64,000 nt of DNA from Hericium rajendrae (taxonomy: Eukaryota; Basidiomycota; Agaricomycetes; Russulales; Hericiaceae): NCBI GenBank assembly GCA_033439255.1, contig CM065885.1, forward strand, positions 1,178,001 through 1,242,000. The letters are read 5' to 3'. Numbering within the stretch: the stretch's first letter is position 1; each line of letters begins with the position of its first letter. Below are positions 11,681-21,800 of this stretch, piece by piece. The position numbers and the translations under genes were made by a program. The notes beneath the pieces are model-generated. The model was not told the DNA's origin and ran no database searches. It saw nothing but the letters and a program-made list of their open reading frames with translations.

Positions 11681-12386
11681 ATGGCAGATATAACATTAAT
11701 TATCCCAGAAGTCGGAGAGATCAAAATCTCCGCCGAACATCAGGTATGTCGCCAGCCCCGCCACCGTCCTAGTACTTATACCTTTCACCAGGTTCGACTT
11801 TTTCATCTTATCTGCCGTACCGACCCCGTCGACATAATGTTGTGTGCGCAACAAGAGGGCTACTCTCATCGAGTATACCGTCTTAGCCTAGCAGCTCCGA
11901 CACGCGTACTGCCGCCAACGTCCTGCGATGCTTACGTGGAGGTCTACGTAGATCAGGCGAGGAACCCACCCGCTGTACTGCTCGTCGCCAGCAAGTTCTG
12001 TTCATGCAACTCCATGCAGAACAACGTGACAAAATACACGGAATACTGCACGCCACTGAGAGGAAGCCATATTCTAATCGCCAAGTTGGTAAGGCATCAT
12101 TGCGTCAACTGTGCAACAGGGCAAAGAGGTTAAAGGTCGAGCGAACAATGTACGTATTTCACCTCCCGACCTCGATGTTTTCAACAAATACCAATTTTCC
12201 CCTCAGCGCCGTATCATATCTATTGTCGAATCTGCCATCCTACGCCTCCACCATGTTATTACTACGAAAAATGAGATTTTTTGGCTACGCCGCACTGAGT
12301 TAACCCAAATGCGTAGCACATGCATTGAAACAATCAATCTCGAACGGCCTGATCTCATGTCACGCTGTATATGCAATGCCTATTAG
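11681..12386 (+). CDS. Orphan family 2 member (copy c), four exons
   Basis: Exon 1 (11681-11743) is MADITLIIPEVGEIKISAEH plus Q, with the intron right after Gln as in the other family 2 genes. Exon 2 starts at 11792 and reads VRLFHLICRTDPVDIMLCAQ, then CDAYVEVYVDQARNPPAVLL, VASKFCSCNSM, TEYCTPLRGSHILIAKL. A micro-exon (GKEVKGRANN) follows between a GTAAGG intron and a GTACGT intron. The last exon from about 12,209 is RRIISIVESAILRLHHVITT...ERPDLMSRCICNAY, stop at 12386. The protein is about 220 residues, longer than the other copies because of the extra C-terminal helix-rich exon. Function unknown. It gives the fullest view of the family plan. Confidence 0.6.
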
Positions 12387-12537
12387 AATACTTTCACCGG
12401 TCGCATTCTCACCATGAATAAAGTCTCCTTGACGAGCACATTTCGACTGATAGCAACCTTTCAGCTCTCCTTGCTGTGTTCCCGCTACAATTCCGTACCG
12501 TTCCGCGAACAAATACACACTCACACACGTGACTACG

Positions 12538-12993
12538 ATGGCACAGTCTCGCAAAAGCTCAGTGTCTTCCTCCTTACGCCACATTCTCAATCGCTTCTCA
12601 TCCTTTGTACCAGTTTTCCATCTAAACATGCCTACCATACGCGCCGTTTTAATCGACGATGAGCATGAGCCTCGATCCATCACAGTACCTGTCACACATC
12701 ATAACGCCTCCACGCCATACTCCACCGCACGTCTCCCAGTACCATTCAACGACTCATCCACGACAAGCACAGACCATGCCATCGTCCGCGACGACCACGA
12801 CCACGCCATTCCTTTCATCGCTTACATGGTTGCAAACTGTCATAATCAACACCCTTCTTCAGCCATACGAACCCATCTTCACGGCCATCGATGGCGCGGA
12901 CAGATGATCGTGTTCGCTCGCAGTCGCCGTTCGTTCCGCCTGATCAACTTCAGGCCTGAACACCGCAACTATCTGTGGCATGCCATACAATAG
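12538..12993 (+). CDS. Small orphan ORF, 152 residues
   Basis: A single open frame from the ATG at 12538, or from a second in-frame ATG at 12628 that begins MPTIRAVLIDDEHEPRSITV. The C-terminal part has a coherent stretch with AIPFIAYMVANCHNQHPSSA and RGQMIVFARSRRSFRLINFR. No family was recognised; a distant relation to the other orphan genes nearby is possible. Composition is ordinary for the region, and no opposing gene competes for the locus. Confidence 0.4.
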   Translation: MAQSRKSSVSSSLRHILNRFSSFVPVFHLNMPTIRAVLIDDEHEPRSITVPVTHHNASTPYSTARLPVPFNDSSTTSTDHAIVRDDHDHAIPFIAYMVANCHNQHPSSAIRTHLHGHRWRGQMIVFARSRRSFRLINFRPEHRNYLWHAIQ

Positions 12994-13649
12994 TGAGATA
13001 TCCGTCCTCGATTTATCCTCACACAAACTCACATGCACAGCCTGCTTTGTGGACCACCAGCTCAGCATCGTAGGCATACTGCGACACAAAACATATTACA
13101 CCACATAATTCAAACCATCTCTTAAATTCCCACCACATGGCGCATCACCATCCCACACGATGCATGGTACAGAGCAGACCTCCCTCTTCGCATCCCGTGT
13201 TCACAGTTAGCTTGTTCTTGTCCAGTCCATTACCACCAGCCATTATAACACGAAGTTTCCGATTTTTCACAATAGATTGCATGTCAGAGTATGAATGGCT
13301 CTGTTCCCGCATCGTCATTGCCATCATGGTCCGCATCTTCGTCATATCGCCCCCACCACTAATACCAGGACACCCCTCTGATCATCGTCATCTTTGCATC
13401 ATACTACCTCATCCTACAAAACATGACGACGTGACGGATGCCTCCGTCCGGACACTAATTCCATCATCAACGCGTCATACTTAGAATTGACCGACGCCAA
13501 GATGCCAACTTGGTACGGTACAGAACCGTGCAGGAGCATACATATGGCGAGTTAATCATCATTTCCGCCACGCACGCTACACATGACTATCACGGCTGTT
13601 CGTTCGTCTTTTTTTTTTCAATGGCCGACTCTAATATTGCACCCATCAG
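12994..13649. other. Intergenic or 5' region of the interrupted family 1 gene
   Basis: No gene supported. The T-rich run at 13,608-13,619, followed by a CTAAT-like branch sequence and an AG at 13,648-13,649, looks like an intron end. A 5' exon of the next gene probably lies upstream, perhaps ending near the GTTCGT at about 13,600. Confidence 0.4.
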
Positions 13650-14050
13650 ATAACTGATCACAATTTACAACACCTCGCGGCGTATGATGTCCACCTCGTA
13701 CGAACAAACAGTGTAGGTGTTCATTTACTGCGAATGGCTCCTAGCGAGGTTCGTGTTACAGACTCGACCACAGTGAGCCATTTCTAACCACGTTGCAGAC
13801 GAACACATCTTGTTCTGCGCTCTGCGAGATGGGCGTGTTCTTCAGATGGGTTCACGTTCAACGTAGCCTCTACACAATCGCCAGCGACGTTCAAATTACT
13901 GACTTTGTCAACTACGGCCTCAATGCGCGCCGCACCAGGCGAACTTATCCATCCGCTACCTCTCACCTCATCAAATACGTCGTCTTCAACCTCAACCTAT
14001 CCGTCCATCCACCGATCGCCACATCACACGTACTCGACGTGTACCACGCT
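13650..14050 (+). pseudogene. Orphan family 1 member (copy d), 5' part, split by the KDZ transposon
   Basis: Exons 13650-13748 (ITDHNLQHLAAYDVHLVRTN, then SVGVHLLRMAPSE) and 13799 onward (TNTSCSALCEMGVFFRWVHV, RSLYTIASDVQITDFV, VFNLNLSVHPPIATSHVLDV, YHA) align end to end with copy b. The frame runs into the left end of the transposon at about 14,050. The missing C terminus (HAQGLTFSELGPYRVALTT) is found at 37,622-37,698 on the other side. Removing the element and one copy of the 8-base flanking repeat gives an uninterrupted reading through YHAQGLTFSELGPYRVALTT, matching HHAQGLTFVARGCFQVAVTT of copy b. The gene was therefore probably intact until the insertion. Confidence 0.75.
14043..14050 (+). 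repeat. Probable target-site duplication, left copy
   Basis: ACCACGCT immediately left of the element. Its partner TCCACGCT lies immediately right at 37,622-37,629. Collapsing the pair restores the reading frame of the interrupted orphan gene. Confidence 0.6.
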
Positions 14051-14099
14051 CCACATGAAACAGTCACTTAGTGCATTGAGGTAATGCCAGGCGAACCTG

Positions 14100-15690
14100 A
14101 CAAAGTGCCATTGTTGATTGGCCATCCTGCGCCGGCCCGTCGGTCACAATGTAGCAGTTACTCAATGACAGGCCTGCTCCCCTTATGTACCAATAAGTCA
14201 TTGTCTGGCCTCTGGTCATTTAATCTGTAGTGTCCATTTATCATTGACTGGCCTGGTTCACTATGTACCAATGGGTCATTGTCTGGCCCACTGGATGTGG
14301 TGGGAGGTCATTGGCTGGCCCGTACTCATGAAGTATCTACTATCCATTTCCCATTGACGGGCCTGTAGTATATACCAATGCATCATTGACGGGCCGGTCC
14401 TCTCACAATACCGCTGTACATTCATCATTGACTGGCCCGTCCTCCAACGTCCATTGGGTCATTGACCGGCCCATTCCATCCCGCGGGTTGTCAATTGCTC
14501 GGCCCGTCCTCCAACATCCATTGGGTCATTGGCCGGCCAGTCCTTCTATAATACCACTGTACATTCATCATTGACTGGCCCGTCCTCCAACGTCCATTGG
14601 GTCATTGGCTGGCCGGTCCTCTTACAATACCGCTGTACATTCATCATTGACTGGCCCGTCCTCCAACGTCCATTGGGTCATTGACCGGCCCATTCCATCC
14701 CGCGGGTTGTCAATTGCTCGGCCCGTCCTCCAACGTCCATTGGGTCATTGGCTGGCCGGTCCTCTTACAATACCGCTGTACATTCATCATTGACTGGCCC
14801 GTCCTCCAACGTCCATTGGGTCATTGGCTGGCCGGTCCTCTTACAATACCGCTGTACATTCATCATTGACTGGCCCGTCCTCCAACGTCCATTGGGTCAT
14901 TGGCTGGCCGGTCCTCTCACAATACCGCTGTACATTCATCATTCACCGGCCCGTCCTCCAACGTCCATTGGGTCATTGACCGGCCCATCCTCTCACAATT
15001 TCTACTATCAATTCCCCATTGACGGGCCTGCAGTATATACAAATGGGTCATTGATGGGCCCGTCCTCTTAGAATATACCATTGTACATTCATCATTGACC
15101 GGCCCACTCGATCCCGCGGCATCACAATTGCTCGGCCCGTCCTGTACCGTCCATCGGGTCATTGATGGGCCCGTCCTCTCACAATAACACTGTACATTGG
15201 GTCATTGGCCGGCCCGTCCTTTTACAATGTCTCCTGTACATTCATCATTGACGGGCCCGTCCTCCACCATCCAATGGGTCATTGGCTGGCCTGTCCTCCT
15301 ACAATTTTTACCGTTTATTCATCATTGACGGGCCCGTCCTCTACCGTCCATTGGATCATTAACGGGCCGGTTCTCTCACAATGTCTACTGTACATTCATC
15401 ATTCACCGGCCTGTCCTCTGACGTTCATTGGGTCATTGACAGGCCCATTCCATCCCGCGGGTTGTCAATTGCTCGGCCCGTCCTCCAACATCCATTGGGT
15501 CATTGGCCGGCCGGTCCTCTTACATACCGCTGTACATTCATCATTCACCGGCCCGTCCTCCAACGTCCATTGGATCATTGACCAGCCCATCCTCTCATAA
15601 CACCACTGTTCATTCATCATTCACCGGCCCGTCCTCCAACGTCCATTGGGTCATTGACAGGCCAGTTCTCTTATAATACCACAGTGCACG
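14100..15690 (+). repeat. Subterminal CATTG..GGCC motif array (left)
   Basis: Dozens of degenerate copies of TCATTG(A/G)C(C/T/G)GGCC on both strands, often in the frame of a unit of about 76 bases (clearest at 14,581-14,945) that includes GTCCTCCAACGTCCATTGGG and TACCGCTGTACATTCATC. Such arrays next to transposon ends are the usual place for transposase binding, so a binding role is a reasonable inference. Long plus-strand frames here (VHWVIDRPIP..., HSSLTGPSS...) are repeat read-through, not genes. Confidence 0.8.
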
Positions 15691-15834
15691 CTCGTTACTG
15701 GGGTGAAGGTGGGTGATACCGTGTTAATATATTCCATGAGATACAATGGAATTGCATGAATTTTGAAACCTAATGAGACAAGTGCGACATCATGGAAACA
15801 TAAATTAGAACGCAGCAGGCTGCTCCTGGTCCGT

Positions 15835-16050
15835 GGGTAAGGCAGGGACAACCCACCTGCCGCGGATGAGGCAGGGACAACCCACTTGCCGCCCACCTGC
15901 CAAGGCAAGGACAACCCCACCTGCCGCGGGTAAGGCAGGGACAGCCCACCTGCCGCGGGTAAGGCAGGGACAGCCCACCTGCCGCGGGTAAGGCAGGGAC
16001 AACCCCACCTGCCGCGGGTAAGGCAGGGACAACCCACCTCCCGCGGGTAA
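15835..16050 (+). repeat. 29-30 bp CCGCGG-bearing minisatellite (left, block 1)
   Basis: Seven to eight tandem units built on GCCGCGGGTAAGGCAGGGAC plus AACCCACCT. Related blocks lie at 16,245-16,400 and in brief at 16,655-16,700 on the left, and at 35,670-36,005 on the right in the opposite orientation. The unit contains the palindrome CCGCGG that is scattered over the whole element. Long frames on both strands ([15 protein letters not shown] and [10 protein letters not shown]) are read-through. Confidence 0.85.
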
Positions 16051-16114
16051 TCAGCCGCCGCCGGTGATTGACTCACAGGATATATCAGACAAGTGCGACA
16101 TGATGGAAACATAC

Positions 16115-16242
16115 GGGCTGACCGGAGTGGATCATGAAGCCGTCGGTGAACTTCATCGACTTGGCACGGGCAGCACAAAGCTTGCCGGAAACAACGACTT
16201 CGCAACCCTTGGCACCGGACTCCATAACGAAGCGGAGCACAC
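16115..16242 (-). pseudogene. RPS3: Captured ribosomal protein S3 (uS3) exon fragment, left arm
   Basis: The minus strand reads [20 protein letters not shown], then [20 protein letters not shown] and QP, followed at 16,114 by a GTATGT donor. Eukaryotic uS3 has YGVLRF(I/V)[15 protein letters not shown]...RAKSMKF.DG.MIHSG.PV at this place, so the match is close to full. The fragment starts abruptly at VLRF because minisatellite takes over. Only this exon is present and it cannot encode a working protein. Confidence 0.85.
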
Positions 16243-16244
16243 AG

Positions 16245-16400
16245 CACGGACAACCCCACCTGCCGTGGGTAAGGCAGGGACAACCCCACCTGCCGCGGGT
16301 AAGGCAGGGACAACCCACCTGCCGCGGGTAAGGCAGGGACAACCCACCTGCCGTGGGTAAGGCAGGGACAACCCACCTGCCGCGGGTAATCAGCCGCCGC
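16245..16400 (+). repeat. Same minisatellite (left, block 2)
   Basis: About five units directly next to the truncated RPS3 exon. It separates that exon from an inner copy of the spacer and the short coding-like tail at 16,471-16,562. It has no counterpart at the same place in the right arm. Confidence 0.8.
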
Positions 16401-16470
16401 CGGTGATTGATATATCCTGTGAGATACAATGGAATCTAATGAGACAAGTGCGACATGATGGAAACATAAA

Positions 16471-16562
16471 TTAGAACGCAGCAGGCTGCTCCTGGTAGGC
16501 AGCTGGCTGCTCAAATGCAGGGTCAGCCGCCTGGTACGCAGGCTCCTCAGCCGCCGCCGGTG
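16471..16562 (-). pseudogene. Coding-like tail, possibly a C-terminal exon of a captured ribosomal-protein gene
   Basis: The minus strand reads SPAAAEEPAYQAADPAFEQP, then AAYQEQPAAF and a stop (TAA at 16,471-16,473). It is preceded by a CACAG acceptor-like sequence and by the same spacer that follows the RPS3 exon. The Ala/Pro/Glu/Gln-rich end looks like the acidic tail of a fungal ribosomal protein, perhaps S3 itself. I cannot prove the origin from the sequence alone. Confidence 0.4.
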
Positions 16563-16704
16563 ATTGATATATCCTGTGAGATACAATGGAACCTAATGAG
16601 ACAAGTGCGACATGATGGAGACATAAATCAGAGTGCAGCAGGCTGCTCCTGGTCCGCCGGTAAGGCAAGGACAACCCCACCTGCCGTGGGTAAGGGGTGG
16701 GTGT

Positions 16705-16755
16705 AGGTTGGGGAGCTGGCCGTTACCGAGCACCTTGCTGAATGTGTGCTGCAGC
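16705..16755 (-). pseudogene. RPL28: Second short copy of the uL15 KVLG segment
   Basis: The minus strand repeats the FSKVLGNGQLPN-coding stretch, with small differences from the copy at 16,915-16,985. A local duplication inside the element is the simplest reading. Confidence 0.6.
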
Positions 16756-16914
16756 ACATCGAAAATTTAGATAATGTCATATCATGCATGGTGGGCTTCT
16801 TTGCCTCCAGAGCCACCCCATTCCGCGGGCCATAGGTTCCGCGGGCCATAGGGTTGGGGGGACAACCCAATTGCCGCGGGTAGGGGAAGGGTGATGTCTG
16901 GGTGGGTTCCAGGA

Positions 16915-17105
16915 AGATTGGGCAGCTGGCCGTTACCGAGTACCTTGCTGAACCCGTGTTGTAGCACACACCACACCAGGATGGTATTTATCGAAGTTGA
17001 TTCTGTGGTGCTGCAGACCACCAGCAACCCGAACCCCCTCCATGCTTGCCGACTCGTCCGTGACCGGCGGGGACAAGGCCACAGTGCTTGCAGGTCTTGG
17101 GACAA
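16915..17105 (-). pseudogene. RPL28: Captured ribosomal protein L28/L27a (uL15) fragment
   Basis: The minus strand contains KTCKHCGLVPAGHGRVGKH, a GGG-rich loop, then in another frame LQHHRINFDKYHPG and GFSKVLGNGQLPNLP. These line up in order with uL15: KTRKHRGHVSAGHGRVGKH, GGQHHHRTNFDKYHPG, and (further along in the intact protein) GY.KVLGKG.LP..P. The stretch between YHPG and the KVLG segment is missing, and the frame is not continuous, so this is a decayed piece. Several Arg codons have become Cys (CGN to TGN), as expected from deamination of methylated CpG. Confidence 0.75.
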
Positions 17106-17508
17106 ACGAGCCACCATTTGCTTTAGGATGTTTTCGTGATGTGCCGCGGCATCACAATTCCGTCCCTTTCCTCAGGCCGCCCGTTTCCGTGCATGTGCAG
17201 GGGCAGCGGCAAATGCACGATTCCCCCTGCATGCAGCAACCTCGCCCGTGTTCTTATCTACCAATCCCGGGGTATCTCGAACAAGGGCTGTTTCTGACCT
17301 TCATGATTGCCTTTACTCTTATGAGTCGACCCATAAGCCAAGGGTCATGCCCCAGTCTGGTACACTGCTAAGGACTCATTCATCATTTTCACAATTGGCT
17401 CTGGACTGCGATCATGCACAGCGTTTGGATCGGACAGTGTCTACTACCACCATTTCCTATGATGCTTGAATATTGTCCGTCACAGATCAGGATCCTACAG
17501 CACATTGA

Positions 17509-18645
17509 TTAATGATCCCAACGACGATCCTCGCGCCATGCAAAATACTGATCCTTCAAGTGCTCCAATGATTCCTCTACCTTCTGGTGGATGTCAATCA
17601 TGTCCTGAAACCTCTTGCTGCTTCGCGCCGCATTGTCCCTCTGGGAAGCCATCAAACTAATGGCGGACTGCATGATGACCGCTGCCGGGTGTCCAACTTC
17701 ACCGGTATTCAAAAATGGCTGGTCCAGGGGTGGGAGACTCCTCTCCAGATCTGTCTAGATGGAGAGTGAATGGTCAACCTTCAATCACATAAATCATAAT
17801 TTACCATCGTGGACAACGCGGCCTGTCGGGCCTCTGGATCCCCCTTGGGACCAATATTCGTGGTCCAGAAACCCTAAATGTCTATGAGACCCAATCATCA
17901 CATAGTCCATATTTTCTTACCGGTGCATTGGAGCCTTGGTCTACAGCCTTGCCCTTGCTGTTAGATGGCAACGGATTGCCGCGGCATGAAGATGAGCCCT
18001 GTGAGTCAGTGTTAAGACTGATTATGTAGTCTCAATAACGGCCCCTACTGCTGTGGTATTGCCACCCTTGACCTGAAGGACCTCCATCAGTAGGAGGGTC
18101 GTCATGATATCCAAACAACCACCTACCGCGGCTTCGCTGCCTGCTGGAGCAGTCTTCCGCTGTTGAAGAATTTTGGTGCCAGCATGATTGATGAATGCAG
18201 GAGACATACCTTTTTCTTTGGCCTGTCTTCATCAGAGTCCGGAATGATGATGACTTCTCTCTCCTGATCTGTTGGACGTAAGGGTCCCAGTTTGGAGGCA
18301 ATGAGCATCCCGCGGGATCTAGTCCTTGGTTGGCCTACCTATGGACATTGTGTTTGCCGCGGCATTCTGTGGGCCATTGGCGAGCAGCATGTCGAGTTCT
18401 TCCATCAAATCGACAGGCTCCTGGGCCTGGTTTTCATTTTTCGCAGGAGCCCACAACGTGTCCGGGGCATCCTCCAACATCGCCGCCCAATCGTCATCGT
18501 CTGGAGCATTCACCCTGCTCGCATTGCTGGTGTCCGGACCACGAGAAGGTGGCAAGTCGTCTACTGGCATGAAAGGAGACAGGGATTCTTCCTTCGGGAT
18601 GGTGTACAGCCCGTCGAAGAGAGAGAGATCAAAGTTGGAATTCAT
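17509..18645 (-). CDS. Transposon gene A: acidic/coiled-coil protein of unknown function
   Basis: Start ATG at 18645 (MNSNFDLSLFDGLYTIPKEE). The first exon encodes an acidic, disordered region with NAPDDDDWAAMLEDAPD and DLMEELDMLLANGP and ends near 18,347. The next exon carries EREVIIIPDSDEDRPKKK, a likely nuclear localisation signal, then RKTAPAGSEAA. After two or three more introns the last exon gives PPLDQPFLNTGEVGHPAAVI, MQSAISLMASQRDNAARSSK and FQDMIDIHQKVEESLEHLKD with stop at 17,509; this part is probably a coiled coil. It is transcribed away from gene B with 188 bases between the starts. No domain was recognised. Its place inside the element and its CCGCGG-containing introns suggest a transposon-encoded accessory protein. 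Confidence 0.6.
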
Positions 18646-18833
18646 CAACAAGTTGACCAGATTAGGTAGTTCGCGTGTTGACGTGGCGAGCCACGGATTA
18701 CCCGATCGAGATCACGTGATCAGCTGTCAGAGACGCGGCGCAAGTCAACACGACGCGGTGAACTCCGTCGCGTCTGATCTCTTCTGTCCACATCCACTCC
18801 CCATTGCTATCTGCTCAGTTTGCTCTCTTTACA
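18646..18833. promoter_or_regulatory. Divergent A/B promoter with an E-box palindrome
   Basis: 188 bases between the two start codons. It contains the perfect 12-base palindrome GATCACGTGATC (18,710-18,721), which includes the E-box CACGTG, directly followed by CAGCTG. A bHLH-type regulator could act here, but that is inference. Confidence 0.4.
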
Positions 18834-21800
18834 ATGTCCACTCCAGAACGCACTCTCACCCCCTTGCAGATCCAGCACGTCGTGCGGGTTGCATACGTGG
18901 CACAGGCCATCGCTTGTTACAAGCAACAGGACAACCCAGATGTGGCCGCTTGGACTGCCCTTCTGGAGAACCACGTTGTATGCTACCTTCAACTGATTTT
19001 TTACGACTACTTTCTTCTTACCGTGCGCACACCGACAGCGTGAGGTACATGCCGGCATGAAAAAGATCATGATTGCCGGTGATCATTGTGGCCTCTCGGC
19101 CTTGTTTCTCAGCTATGTGGCCGAAAGCCAAAAAGCCAAGGAACAAAATCGTCCCATCCGCATCTGTGATGTCTACGAAGATGATCCGCGTATTGAGCCG
19201 CGCAAGGCTTGGGTTCGTATTTGGGCCACGATGGAAGAGGCGGCGGGTCCCGCGGGGCAGCCGGATGGCTCAGGTATCTGGTGGGCACACTTAGGTATTT
19301 TTCATTCCAGCATATTTCTTTTGTTTTCAACATTTTCTGATATCCCTTCTGCCCCACAAGCAGCGCCCCACCATCCACCTGGCCCTGTGGTAGACAGGCC
19401 TGTGGTCCCCACCGGTGCCCAAGCCCCCACAGCAACCCCGCCTCCAGCAACGGCGAGGCCTCCTGAGAGCACAAATGCACCCGCGGCACCCGCGGCATCC
19501 TCGGCACCCACAGCACCTGCAGCACCCGCGACACCTGCAGCACCTGCGGCACCCGCGGAACCCGCGGAACCCGCGGAAACCGTGTCACCCTCGGCACCCG
19601 CTGGGCGCACGACACGCGGGATACCTCCAGCCCGGACGACACCCGCGGCACCCGTGGCACCCGCAGCACCGGCACCCGCAGCACCCGCGACACCTGCAGC
19701 ACCTGCGGCACCCGCGGCACCCGCGGAAACCGTGTCACCCTCGGCACCCGCTGGGCGCACGACACGCGGGATACCTCCAGCCCGGACGACACCCGCGGCA
19801 CCCGTGGCACCCGCAGCACCCGCGGCACCCGCGGCACCCGCAGCACCCGCGACACCTGCAGCACCTGCGGCACCCGCGGCACCCGCGGAAACCGCGGCAC
19901 CCACCGCACGCCGGGGACGCCCTGCACGCACCACCCCCGCACCACGCACAGCACTGGATCCCGCCCCACCGCGCCGTCAGCCCAAAACGCGGAAGAAGCT
20001 GGATTTCGTGGAACTCGACACCCGGCAGAGCCGCAAGCATGCGAATTCGGACGAGGAGACCAACACGATGATGGAGCAGGGCCGGAAGCGTGCCCGCAGC
20101 AAGCCCACCCAGTCGACCAAGAAGGATGAGGTGAACGCTGGACCTAGTGGCCAGGGGACCTCTCGGCCGAAGAAGAGGGTGTACAAGACGCCGGCCCTCG
20201 TTCCCACTGAGGACGAGGAGGAGGATGAGGAGCCCATGCCGGCTAAGAAAGTAAGCTGCAGCCACAACTATTTTGTGCCGTGCACTGATCCCGCGGGTTC
20301 CAGACACGCAGAAGCAAGCCGCCTGCCACAATAGACGAAGATATGGCTGAGGGCGAGGAGAACGAGCATGAAGACAAGGTCCGGAATGAAGAGGAGCACC
20401 AGGACGAGGAGGACGAGGATGCCGCCGCCACCGAGGATGACGACGATGATGACGACGATGAGCCTTTGGCCAAGGTGATGCCCCACCTTCAAAGATGATT
20501 GCACTGCTGACCATAACATCTGCTGTGCAGCGTCAAAGGGTAAAGGGCCCTACTAGCCAGGCAGCAGAGCCCGAATTACCATCAAGCAAGGTAAGTACCT
20601 CTCGATGCCTTGAGGTGTAGACACCAATGCCGCGGAATCTAGAAGGGCAAGAACACAAAGCGGGTAGCATCGCCTGACAATCAGGGTGATGCTCCTCCCA
20701 CCAAGGTACTTAGTATTTCAAATATCAGGATGACACAAATTGACTTGGTCCACCATTTACAGAAGCAGAAAGGTAAGCAGGCAGCAAAGCCTGTTGAAAC
20801 AGAGGCGGAGATCCCCATCGTAAATGTGAGTGGCATTGTTGCATTGTTGACCAGGACTGATCCTGTCATGAACAGAAGGACAAAGGGAAGCAGCGTGCAT
20901 CACCACAAGAGACAGTGCAGAAGGTGCTTCGGAGTAAGGTGAGCAATGATCATTGCTGACCGTTGTTTGCACACACTCAGCCCTTATCCCGCGGCATATC
21001 ACAGGCCCCTCCCGCGGATCCTGCTCAGAAGGTAGTGGAAAGTCATACTCTAAAAGTCTTGCGAGGCTGATATTAGGAGTAGCAGAATGAGGTCAAGGAC
21101 AAGACAAAGCGGTACAGCGACAGCCAGCTGAACGAGGCTGAACTCCGGTTCCGACTGGCTGCCAAAGCAGTGAAGGTACATCCCTTCGCTGTTTCCATTC
21201 CACGACACTGACCAGTGTTGCCAGCTGAGTCCTTGTGGGAACTGTATTGCGCACGGCAAAAAGGAACTGTGCTCCTACCCAGGAGTGGGGTCTGCCTGCC
21301 TCCTGTGCACCGCCGGCAAGAAGAAGTGCTCCCTCCGACCCTGTGGTGTCACAAGTGGGGGGTGGTCAACTACACCACACCCGAGCTCTGGGATGTCCTC
21401 ATTCGTCATGGTCAAGGCCCTCTTCCACCCCTTCCTCCTGGGTTCGAGCACCTGCCGCCGCCTCCCAACCACATGCCGGCTGGCGTGGCATCCGCTGCTT
21501 CGCAAGATCCCGCGGCATCGACGTCCTCGGCTCCCGCGGGATCCCAACCCGTGGTATCTCGCACAGAGTACGATGGCCTTGTCTCCCGAATGGAGCACCT
21601 CATCATGGAGGTTCGCACCCAAGGCGGTGTTATCGAGCAGCTCCGCGGGATGGAGCCAAAGTTTGCGAAGCTGACGTATGACATTGACGACCACAAGACC
21701 GCGATGGCCACGAGATTCGAGGACATCGATGCCCGCATGGACTGCATCAACACGGCCCACTTCAACGACATGGAGCGCATGGAGCACCGGATGGCGGACG

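Larger units (their letters stand above)
14061..16242 (+). repeat. Left terminal inverted repeat arm
   Basis: Reverse-complement counterpart of about 35,474-37,614. The order from the outer end is: a unique start (CAGTCACTTAGTGCATTGAG, GCCAGGCG, GACAAAGTGCCATTGTTGA), a long array of CATTG..GGCC motifs, an AT-richer spacer with ATTCCATGAGATACAATGGA, the 29-30 bp minisatellite, then a ribosomal protein S3 exon fragment. Arm lengths differ slightly because motif copy numbers differ. Point differences are few even in the outermost 80 bases, so the arms are either young or kept alike by gene conversion. Confidence 0.85.

Noticed and set aside
14386-15600. Series of plus-strand frames with HSSLTGPSSNVHWVI repeats
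   Set aside because: Translation of the CATTG..GGCC array; the same peptides appear in the mirrored arm. No start, splice or domain evidence.
14100-15690. CRISPR-like array
   Set aside because: Units are adjacent and degenerate, lack unique spacers of constant length, and lie in a eukaryotic transposon arm.
15651-16586. 311-codon minus-strand frame in the left arm and its mirror at 35,331-36,184
   Set aside because: It reads through the minisatellite and the RPS3 fragment in mixed frames ([15 protein letters not shown] repeats). It is not a gene.
19109-19969. Long minus-strand frames (286 and 215 codons) opposite gene B
   Set aside because: They are the complement of the (A/T)PA-coding repeat and consist of RVPRV or GAAGA repeats. 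Gene B has normal splice structure on the plus strand.
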